The notes below the pieces were generated by a model. That model saw nothing but the letters and a program-made list of their open reading frames with translations, did no database searches and was not told the origin of the DNA. From NCBI GenBank assembly GCA_963971405.1, contig OZ020489.1, positions 40,626,510 to 40,690,509 of the forward strand: 64,000 nt of DNA, written 5' to 3'. The translations under genes and the position numbers were made by a program. Source of the stretch: Psococerastis gibbosa. Its lineage: Eukaryota; Arthropoda; Insecta; Psocodea; Psocidae. The first letter of the stretch is position 1, and the number at the start of each line of letters is the position of its first letter. Shown piece by piece: positions 11,201 through 23,200 of the stretch.

Positions 11201-14200
11201 TGGATGACTATGTGACGGGGCGGATAATTGCCGCCACTAAATAAGCAACCACTACTAAGACACTCTTATGTCCTGGGGTTGGGCCCCGAAGGTGGAGGTA
11301 CTCAATGAAGAGTCAACGGCATAAGGATGCAGAAGACAACGGGAAACCACTGCGTTAAAATTCCCTAGTACAGTACATTGTAGTATTATATGGTATATAT
11401 GACACTGACATTAAATTAACTTTGGTTGAAGAGGTAACCTCTTCGTTATAACCGAAATTAGAGGATTTGGAAAAAACTGGGCTTGGCGGGATTCGAACCC
11501 ACGATCTACGCCTAACCGGGGCGTCGTCTTCGCTGGACCACAAACCCCGACAAGTCCAGTAATAGCCAAATCCTCTACTTTTTTGCTCAAATTGACATGA
11601 TTCGTGTTGCTAGACAGGTTAGCACAACTACACAACTATCTAATCTGTCTAGCAACACGAATCATGTCAATTCGAGCAAAAGTAGAGGATTTGGCAATTA
11701 CTGGACTTGTCGGGGTTTGTGGTCCAGCGGTTAAGAAGACGCCCCTATTAGGCGAAGATCGTGGGTTCGAATCCCGCCAAGCCCAGTTTTTTCCATATCC
11801 TCTAATTTCGGTTTCCCTAGTACAGTCATCATGACTAAGCACATTTGATACTCTACATATTTGAATTCCTTCTGGGGAGTTCGAAGTACGGTATCTACAT
11901 GTTTACATTTGCCATGATAATTGCAATCTTCGATGGAAGAGGCATTCGAAGAAGAAGAAGAAGAAGAAGAAGGAGAAGAGGATAGTAAATAAACCCAAAG
12001 GTATCATGTGACAGGATTATAGCTATAATACGCATTGATTCAATTGTTTTAAACCAAAGAGCGCAAAATGCGTGGGGAAATTCATGTAATAATATATTAG
12101 GGGTCTTCACAGTGTTGGTGTTATCGAGTTATCGAGTTAAATGTGCTATCCAAGTTAACACACAATCGTGAGCGTACCTCGGGAGTGAGTTATCAAGTTA
12201 TATTTAACTGGGTAAACAACGTGGTAGTAGTCAAACGTTCGTGGCACGGTTTAAAAGAAAGTGGCAGAACTCTACTCTAGTGCCACATTTGTTTACATTT
12301 TTTTTTCATTTTGGTTATTGTAATTGTAAGTATTTACGGTAATTGCTTGTGATAGTAGATTATACAAATAAATTTAAATACTACAAAATTTTAAACGCGT
12401 GTTTTAAATAAATAAACAAAAACAAAGATGGCGGTGGTCAAACCTGAGCTATCGATCGCAGCGCAAGTTAAATAACACACTTAACCAACTTGGAAGTGCG
12501 TTTATGATAGCACGCTGTTTAGCTTGGTTATCGGGTTATTGGTGTGTTAACTTAACTTGATATAACACACTTAACTAGGTATAACTCGATAGCACGAACA
12601 CTGTGAAGACCCCTATTGATCTTCGGTTATATTTTGGTGACTAGGCTATTTTAATTTTCTCTCTGATACAATATTAGACAAATTATTTGAAATTCTAAAT
12701 CCAAAAATTGTATATTGTTACTTATACCTAGTACATTTTACACTTGTATGTTTAATTGTATCTCCATCAATTCATTATAAAACGATGCAATTATATTCTG
12801 GTGTATAATAATTTATTAATTTGAATTGCCCGCGCATTTTACGCTGTACTTTAAATCAATGCGTATTAATAGCTCACAAGTTAATGAGTTTTAAGCTTGC
12901 CTCGTAATACCTTGGTTTTTATTTACGTTACTTTAAGTTTTTCAGGTAACAGCAAGCCCGTAGCCAGGATTTTTTTTCAGGGGGGGGGGGGTGGCTGGGG
13001 TAACTGTGATCCTATCTAGTGTAAATTTATTTCTTGAGAATTCAATTGTATCTAGTGTATTCTTTAGAGGTTATGGTGTTGTGTTACTCGTATATATGAT
13101 AGCATACGTACATCAAACTGCAATTTATTGGAGGATTTAGCTTCGGTGCGAACACAGGTTTATAACATTTTGCGGTTCTGCGGACCAAAATTCAATGATA
13201 TCATTACGACGGTTTAGACAATTTAGAAATAATACTGGATGTAACCTGAAGAGGGGGGCCCGAGGGTAACCCCCGGTGGAAAATTTTGAAAATATAAGTG
13301 TAAAATAGTGGGGTTTTACGGATTTTACAGTGGGGTTTTACAGCAGGAAAGCTTGCCAAGGAATGCATATTGATATTGCTCCGAACAGGGGGACCGGGGG
13401 TCTCCCCCGGGGGAAAATTTAAATGTAAGTGCAAAACAGAGGGGTTTTACAGCAGGAAAGCTTGCAAAGGAAAGGATGTTCATATTGCTCCAAACAGGGG
13501 GGACGGTGGTCTCCCCGGGGGGGAATGTTTTTGAAAAAAATTGAAAATATTAGAGTAAAATAGTGAGGGTTTACACATTTTAACAGCAGTAAAGTATAGA
13601 TTTTACAAAGCCTACAAAACAATGCTTATTCATAAAAATGATATTGTATTTAACCCGCAGAGGGGGGGCCAGGGGTCTCCGCCGGGGGAAAAATTTCAAA
13701 ATATAAGTGTCAAATAGTGAGGTTTTACGATTTTAACAGCAGTGAAGTTTATAATTTACTGAGGAAAACATATTCATGTTACCGAACTATATTTATTTTT
13801 CGGGGGGGGCTGCGGCCCAATAAGCCCCCCCCCCCCTTGGCTACGGCCGTGGGTAACAGCACAGTAGGGCTGCAACCCTAATTTTAAAAAAAAATATTCG
13901 AAGTTAAGGAAGGAAATGAGTTAAACAATAGTGGGGCTCAGGCCAGCAATCTTTTGAGTGAATTTGGAGGGAATCCGTGCCTCTACCTAGGTAGGTACTC
14001 AATATGACCTGACTAAGACCAAAATTATTGTTGAGCTTTCCAGTCAAATCAGCTGCAAGACATCCATGACAATATGTTTATGTACAATATAACAAACAAG
14101 CTTAAAATTGTTAATGGCATTTTATGACAAATATATGAAACAGTTAACAATAAAGAAGAGAGAACATGCCATGCACACAGGGGTAAAAATAAGGAGCTCT

Positions 14201-17200
14201 TATTCTTACCTCATCTGTGGCAGCATGGGCATCATGTCGCAAAGAATCAACAAGAGAGTCTGTCGCGTAATTGAAAGACTGAAGTCTCGACTCATTTAAA
14301 ATAGCAAGAGTTTCTGGTTTGAGAATATGCGAAAGATCCGGGCCAGAATTTAAAACAACATTCAACGGATGATACTTCCTAAGACCCGGCTTTGCTTTCG
14401 TCACTACTTTCTGTTCCTTAACTTTAACTACAGGATAAACTACTGGATAAATGGGAGAACTGAGAGGAATGGTTTCAAGCATGGAGTTCTGTCGAGTTAG
14501 TTTCGATTTCAGAGCGATGTGTTTCAAAACAGATTGAGCTCTTCGCAACACTTCTGGTGTAACGTCCGAAAAACTTCTACGGGGTTTCTTAGAGTTATTG
14601 ATAATTTTATCAGCGCTTAGTTTTTCGTGTGAAGTGCTAGTTTGAAGGAATTTCATGACACGCTCTTCAGCAGAAAGTCTTTTTAGTTTATTTAAAGCTT
14701 TTTCGAATGATTTATTGCTATCGTTACTGTGGCAACTAAAGTACTCTTCCTTTTGCGACATGATGCTTGTGTCGTCGTCGGGTCTCTCTTGTTTATGGTC
14801 TCTGGAAAGCAAGTAATAGGTTTTTGTTAGTTTGTGATGTTAGTCTGGAACCTGCAGGTTATCGCTTTATATCTTTTCTTTAGCGCAAAAAATGATCCAG
14901 TGCCATTTTGTACAAACGATGGTGTGGTAGTGACTGCGTGAATCTGTGAATGTAATGATTTTGTAAATGGAACACTTTAGCCGTTGACCGGTTCGTCCAT
15001 TTTTGTTATAATAGACAGTCTAAAGACTGTGAGTTTTAATGAATTGAAAATACTCCAGACAAGTATAATCTTGTATAGGTACTTCCTGATCCCCGTCTTA
15101 AAACGACTAGGCTATTTAAATTTTGAAGATTGACTGTACGTTTAGTATTATGATAGACAAAGATGTTCAAAAAGTATGGTAGGCCTAATATTAAGTAATA
15201 ACATTGTAAAACATTCTAAAACGAATAAGAGCGTTTCTCTACGTTTTGAATAATCGCGTGAGATCGATACCTATACTGACAATATAAGTAAAGGTCTATA
15301 GGAAGGAGTGGGGAATTGTCGAAACTCCCAGAAAAAGAAGCGTGCTTCTCAATCTCACTCCTTCCATTAAAATGACCAATCGGTGTTATTGGCCAGCAGA
15401 TTCTTAATACCTAATGTAGAAGAATATAATTTTGTTCCATATGATGACCATTAGATCGACATTCCCAGTGAAATCAGTTTTGACCATACTACAGGAACTG
15501 GGAATCAAGGGGTTCACTCCGGTGCGTGACCTAAATGGCTAAAACCAGTACTACTGCTTCTACTATATCCAGCGATGGGGATTGTCTTAACAAAGATTTT
15601 CGATTTAAGGACTGGTCTTGATAAAATCGGGGTTATTGGCCAGCAGATTCTTAATACCTAATGTAGAAGAATATAATTTTGTTCCATATGATGACCATTA
15701 GATCGACATTCCTAGTGAAATCAGTTTTTGACCATATTACAGGAACTGGGTATCAAAGGGTTCACTCCGGTGCGTGACCTAAATGGCTAAAACCAGTACT
15801 ACTGCTTCTACTATATCCAGCGATGGGGATTGTCTTAACAAAGATTTTCGATTTAAGGACTGGTCTTGATAAAATCGGTGTTATTGGCCAGCAGATTCTT
15901 AATACCTAATGTAGAAGAATATAATTTTGTTCCATATGATGACCATTACATCGACATTCCCAGTGAAATCAGTTTTTGACCATATTATACAGGAACTGGG
16001 TATCAAAGGGTTCACTCCGGTGCGTGACCTAAATGGCTAAAACCAGTACTACTGCTTCTACTATACCCAGCGATAGGGATTGTCTTAACAAAGATTTTCG
16101 ATTTAAGGACTGGTCTTGATAAAATCGGTGTTATTGGCCAGCAGATTCTTAATACCTAATGTAGAAGAATATAATTTTGTTCCATATGATGACCATTAGA
16201 TCGACATTCCCAGTGAAATCAGTTTTTGACCATATTATACAGGAACTGGGTATCAAAGGGTTCACTCCGGTGCGTGACCTAAATGGCTAAAACCAGTACT
16301 ACTGCTTCTACTATATCCAGCGATGGGGATTGTCTTAACAAAGATTTTCGATTTAAGGACTGGTCTTGATAAAGACCGTTTTGCGTGTGCCCTGGTGATG
16401 GAAGGATTGGAAGGTTGACACCCGCCGTTTCCAAGGAATTGCTCATATTCGTGCTGTGGTCTCAAGAAAATCTTAATCTGCTCCTCCTATGTCATGAGTA
16501 GAGGAAGAAGAACGCAATGATCCACAGTAAAATACTTTAATAGTGACCGGTTTCGGATAAAATCCATTACTGTGGATCATTGCGTTCTTCTTCCTCTACT
16601 CATGATGTTCTCCAAGTTCCACGAAGTCACCAATGAAACTCTCACAAGGATCCTCCTACGTCCCCGCAATTGCTCAATTTTGGATAACCCATTAAATGTG
16701 TGTCCCCCTGGACACGCGAAGCAAGTAACGAAGATTTTAATGACGAACCGGTCATTATAAGTTTTAGTCATCAGAAAATGTCAACATTTACGCCAATTTG
16801 AAATAAAAGATCAATCAATTCTCAATCAACTTTTACCAACCAATATTCCCATAACAGCCCATGTTGGCACATCATCTGAAGTCGGCCATTCCTGGATTGG
16901 ATTCCGAACAACTCTGTTGGCAGCGCGTTTAGTCGTGAACCGCTGTTGGCTAATATAATGTTGTATTCAAAATTGAAAATGTATTTAGGTGCCCATTCCA
17001 TATACGTACAACGTCAATGAAAATTATGAAATTGAAGGTGGTAGCAGAATTTTTAGTATGTCTTTAATGTCTGCTACCACCTTCAATTTCATAATTTTCA
17101 TTGACGTTGTACGTATGTGGAATGGGCGCCTAAAAGAATTGGCTGACAAATTGATAAGTTATTATTTTTGTAAATTACCAATGCCTATTTATTTGTTTGT

Positions 17201-20200
17201 TTTTGGTGAAACCCGTTTTAATCGTCTCATCGTAGGCGTAAACGTCATTTGTAACTGTTTCATCTCACTTATAATTAAGATTGTAAGAAAAGAGACTTGT
17301 CTAACGATACAACGCCCGATGTTTCAATTTTGGAGATGTGACCAGTGCGGCAATGCCCGGTGATGTAATGTATCAGTTCCCCTATTAATTAATTGTTTTT
17401 TCTTTCGACACACGTATCTCTGCAATGTGTCTGAATCACCTCAAATTTGTCAAAAGTCAATTTGTAATTTAATTTACTAATTACTGATGCAGACTAAAAC
17501 AGTAAAACCATGTATTTTTAGTTAAAACCCTTATATCACAGCTGTAATGTTATCCATGCACCCCTTGGTTTCACCCCGCTCCGCTCCAAAATAATACTCG
17601 TTCATTCCATATTGTCATGTATAGTACATGTTTTATGTGCTTCAGTTAATATACACTATCAGCCAAATTCATAAAAAGAAGTATTTATTTCAAGAGTAAG
17701 AGGTAGAAGAAGTAAGAGGTAAATGTGTTCTTTTTGACCAGTAACCTCTTATGGCGGGATCTTGAAAGCTAGATGGTAGTCTTTTCGTTCGTGTGACACA
17801 AGAGTATAATATAATAATATAAAACAGGAGACCTGTACCGCACAAGTACAATGGACATATACCACGTGAACTAGAGCAGATATCTTACATGATTAGCAGG
17901 GTAACATTATTTAGGAGGTTGTTAGGAATTTGAGCTATTGCATCTTGTTTTTAGAATAATTATAGTCTTGATCGTGCTTCATGCTTATGTAAAAAAACAT
18001 ATGATGACTTTGCAGTAGTATGTATAACAGAAGAAAATTACCAATTACTATAGTTAATTAACAAGATCGAAGTGATATTTGTGGTAACCATGACTTCATC
18101 GTTACACTTATATCGTGTGGTCAGATTCAAACACCAAATTTTCTATTTCATAACCCATCATTATAGTCCATTACTTTTACTTATTATTATTATTCGTTGC
18201 CGGACAGTGAGCAAAACTTATGTGAAGTATAGGTTACGCTTCTTTTTATGAACTCGGCTGGTTAAAATACCAATGAAAAAGTTAAAATATCCAAAAGGTA
18301 CTCAGCAGAAAAAATTTAATATAACATTAATGTTTAGAAACTCACCTCGGGAACTTAAACTGTCCATCTTCAGAACCTTCGCTTCCAAAGGAAGAGAGGA
18401 CGCGTCCGTTGACGTCGAAGATCTGAACGCGATGGTTGTTGGAATCGCTGACTATGACACGATTAGTATTGCTGACCGCAATGTAGTGCGGGTGCTCGAG
18501 CTGACCGCTTTTGTTGCCATGTGACCCGAATTTCCCGACGAAAGTACCGTCCGACTGGAATACCTGCAAAATTGAAAATATATTAACGAGGAGTCGAGAA
18601 GTTTACTGGAATCTGGATTCATCAAGATGGAACAATTTATGATTTCTTACCTGAACTCGATGGTTTTCCTTATCGCAAACATAGATAAAGCCAAGAGCAT
18701 CGGTAGTGATTCCCCACGGGTAGTTAAACTTGCCGTCACCAGTTCCCTGGCTACCGAATGATCGAAGGAATCTGCCAGCTGGGTCCATTACCTGAAATAA
18801 TTATAATAAATCCGTAGTTATTTAACGTAGTTATTTACTGTAGTTATTTAACGAAGAAATAACGAACCCAAACGTCAATGGATATGGATACAAGACTAGT
18901 ATCATAGACAAATTACTATACTGCATGTAGTCTTTCTCTGTGGTACTCCGTACTATTCTATGTACTTATTGTGTGACAAAGTAAGTTCGTATGATACTAT
19001 AGTAGATCGGGTGTTGGGTAGCATGCTGATCACTGACTTTGGAAAAAAAGATTTTGGAGACAACAATTATTATTGTCTTCTTATAATGGTAATTTAAATG
19101 ATAGATACCGGTACTAGTATGTCTCAAAGATAACAACCATATACAGCAGGTATCGGTGACCCATCAGTGCTTAATATTAATACATAATTAACATTTAAGC
19201 TACCAATCATGAAGACTTGTCATATAAATACTATTATCACCTACCTGAATTCTATGATTATATCGGTCAGCAATTATAAACTGACCAATCCTGTTGACTG
19301 CAACGCCTGCCAAACAGTCAAACTCTCCTTCTGCATTCCCATATGTGCCAAATTCTTTGACAAAAATGCCGTTAGAGTCAAAAACCTGAAAGAAATTAGA
19401 CAATATTAGCCAATGAAAGGTCATAAAGATACGACCAAATTTGACGATAAATGTAGGGTAGGCCTACCTACTTGACGATGTCGGTTTTTTTTACAAGGGA
19501 TATCCAGTATATAGCCATTTCCATTCTAATTCGCTTTGGTGGACAACGAGATTGTTCAGGGGCAGTGGCGCACCCAAATGCCCCCCCCCCCCCCGAAAAA
19601 TATTTCTGGGTCCGCCCTTGCTCAGGGGCAGTCTAAAAAAAATTGCCTACCTTTCTACAACTTTTGGTCGATCTTATCAAGGCAACTGACCAACGCTGTA
19701 AACCTGTAAAAACATAGTACCTGTCCAGTTTCTGAATTAAGTCGGATAGGGTGAACCCAAATTTGTTACCGGTACATAAATTTCTATCAGCCACCCCCGC
19801 AGTTGCTCATAAAAAATAGGATACGAGTAAAAGAGCAAAAATTGATCACATGCCAAAGTGGAAACGGCAAGACAATAAAAAGGAAAGTCCGGCGAGAAGC
19901 AAAAAAGGAAAGATACTGGTAAAGGGGGCAAAGTTGCCATCCAAAACGACTAGCAGGTCCATAATTTCTGGTTCGACTTTAATAGCCTCTGGCCAGCCGA
20001 CTGTGACACCTTGTCCCTCTCTCAGATAAGGGTAGTTTTTAAGGGATGGTTTTATATACTTCTTTGTGCACCCTTTGCGGTTTTCCTATATTATGACAGC
20101 CATAAAATCTATTCAATTTTAACTGTTTCGAATGAATCTTTATTACAATTTCAACTGTATTTTTGCGGCCTTAAATGGAAAAGGGGTTGATAGAGAACTG

Positions 20201-23200
20201 GTCTGTGAACCTGAATATAAGGGTTCTAGACTTCCAAGGAAATTTGTTTTTTTAACCCAATCCAAATTATTAGTTTTTTTTAGGCTGTTTAATCTAATTT
20301 GGTAAGGCTAGCTGTTATCGGGAACGAGGTTTTGTTCTAGTTTGTCTCCTAACTACATAGTTTGTACTATTGTGACACATCTCCCCCTCCCCTCCCTCCC
20401 TCCTCCTGTAAAATAAATCTGGAATCCATCCTTATTAGCTTCGCAGAGAAAATCAAGGAGACGTGGTTTAAAAAATATTGAAAGCCAGGCTTGGTTTTTT
20501 TCACAAGTCTTGGTTGTTTGTTCCAGTGCGTAGCTATGATGTCTTCGTTTCCGGGGACAGACGGACAGACTCATTGAATTAATGCATAGTGATTAAGTCA
20601 AGGTACACCATCACTTGAAATATTGGGTAATGAACATTGGACTGTATACATAATATAAAAAATATAATGTACAAATCATTGATTTTTTGGGAATAAAATA
20701 AAGTCACAGACCTGTTTAAATTGTGTGTGTGTAAATTAAAAAAATTTAATAGAAACTTTTAAGAGTAACCTGTACCTTGCCACTGTTTTGCATACGGTAA
20801 CAAGGACAATAGTCCGCTTTTTCATATTTTTCCCATGTTACATAGATAACATAGATTTTGTTAAAATATGTAAAATAAATAAATTTCTTAAATAAAATAA
20901 AATGTAAAAGTAAATACTTACTTACTTACATAGATAACATAGATTTTGTTCAAATTTTCTTATATTAGGTTTGATGTGCCTCCCTCCCACGCTTCGGCTT
21001 GAGGGGACACAGCTTGAAATTTTATATCCACCTATTTTTTGTTGAGAAATACACGGTTTTTCTAACTATATTTCTGTCCAGTTAGATAATTGTGTAGATG
21101 TGCTAACCTGTCTAGCAATACGAATCTTGTCAATAAGAGCATTTAAGTAGAGGATTTAGAATGAACTACATTTGTTGGGGCATGTCCAGCGGTTAAGACT
21201 ACGCCCCAGTTAGGCGTAGATCGTGGGTTCGAATCCCGTCAAGTCTAGTATTTTCTATATATCCTCTAATTTCGGTTAAAATGGACAGCACCGCCATCTA
21301 CCTTATGCAAAGTGATGCCGTAGGCCTTTTCCATATTGAGACTTTTCAAGCGATGGTGGGGCCGGCTTAACTATTCTCAAGTCTGTCACTCCTGCGATTC
21401 TTTCCGAGAAAAAACTCAAAATAATTCCTCTTAAACAAAACAAAAACTTCAAACACTCTTTTACACTTTTGAGTTGGGAAACGAGATGATAACAACCTGA
21501 ATATTTTCCATAAATGGGATAATTTTATTTTCCCTTGAATAAATTGACGATAAAAGAAGACTCTCGGCGCGGATGCAACTGTACCGTATCTATTGAACGT
21601 GCGCTAATGAACCCTTTAAATCCGCGGATTGTACCCGAGACGCGGATATAATGGCTGCATTAAACCAAAGTTATCGCCCCTGATTACCATAAATATGGAC
21701 TCATATTTGCAACTTCATTTTATTATCTGTACAAATTGTATTTATAATTAGAAATAGTATATATTTTATTGTGTGGCTTCATTTTCATTGCAAAAACCCG
21801 GATTCGTTGCTTTTGTTTTTTGTGCTCGTTTTAGTTGATTATTTTTTTTTTTCAGGGTTTCATGGCTAATGGTGGGTATTGTTTATGTTTTATTACTTTC
21901 TTGTATTGTTGGAGGGACACTAGTTTGTATAGAACTGGACCTTGAGGTTCATCATTCATTTATACGGTTTCGGCACATCTGGCAAATTTCGACACTTGTC
22001 TCACTCTACCTTACTAGGTCAGACAAAGCGGGACATTGAGCGCTCTGCCCAAGATTGTAGATTTAACGTCCTCTCGTAAACATTAGGCATTTCCGAATGA
22101 AAAATCCACAAAACAAATGAGTGAAAGGGGTAAGACAACTTACGAAAACTGTAAGGTAAGTGGCAGGTAAAGTGAGACACATGATGTTTCGCATATGGCA
22201 TATAATGTCCCACTTTACCTCCTGCGCTTTTGATTTCAATCTGCCCTAACACGGACCAGATATAAACAGTTGTTGTAGTATTGCTGTTATTTGTGTAAAA
22301 GTAGCCAATAAACAAAATAAAAATTGTTGACAACATATAACTATAAAATATGGAAGGCTATGCTTACATTAGTAAACATGAAATATTGCAATCCGACCCG
22401 TAAAAAGTAGAAAAAAAATCGTACACTATCAAATTTGTACCAAATGGCTCCATATTTGTTTGTGTAGCGACCTTGGCCAATGTCGCCTACTATGTGTCAT
22501 TAGACGATTTCCCGCCAATAGTCTAGAAATTTAAGCCTTGTCTCAATTTGCCTAACTGTCTCACTTTACCCGACTTTCCCCTATGCATTAAAAAAGTCTC
22601 TTCATATTGTGGTCGGGTGGGTAGTTGGTAGTACATTATATGCAGTCCCGGTAAAGGCGAAAACTTGGGCTCAAATCCCAGCATAGTTGAATTTTATCTC
22701 AGTAATTACCTGAACTCTATGATTGCTGCTGTCAGCGACGACGATGGAGTTGTCAGAGCTGACGGCAATGCCTCGCGGCCATGTAAAACATCCGGGCTCG
22801 CTCCCCCGACTCCCCACTTTGAACAACTGCCGCCGTTTCTGCAGGTACTGGTTCCTAACTGTTGAACCGCCCGCTGCGAAACCGGCTGAAAATAAGACAA
22901 ACGTTACTGTTAATGACCTGCGGAAGACGTCACTGGCGCTTGGTATATGAAGACCAAGAACCCCTGGAGAGAGGTGGTGCGACAGGCCAAAGCTCACCCC
23001 GAGCTGTATAGCCGAAGGGGAAAGTGAAAAATTATATACATTAAAGTAGCAGCAGATAAAAGAAAATTACAGAATTAAAAAACTGTGAATTGCGTCGTTC
23101 ATTTCCCTCAGTTTTCTTGATCGAATTCTTAATCAGCAGAATCGCACAACGAGCCTTTCTGCTGAATATTATATTCCGACTCATCTAAGATGCAGATTAT

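Noticed and set aside
16989..17363. 124-codon plus-strand frame
   Set aside because: Its first third is a palindromic MITE and the rest lacks any family or splice support.
18273..18524. Plus-strand 83-codon frame
   Set aside because: Antisense to tn exon 17.
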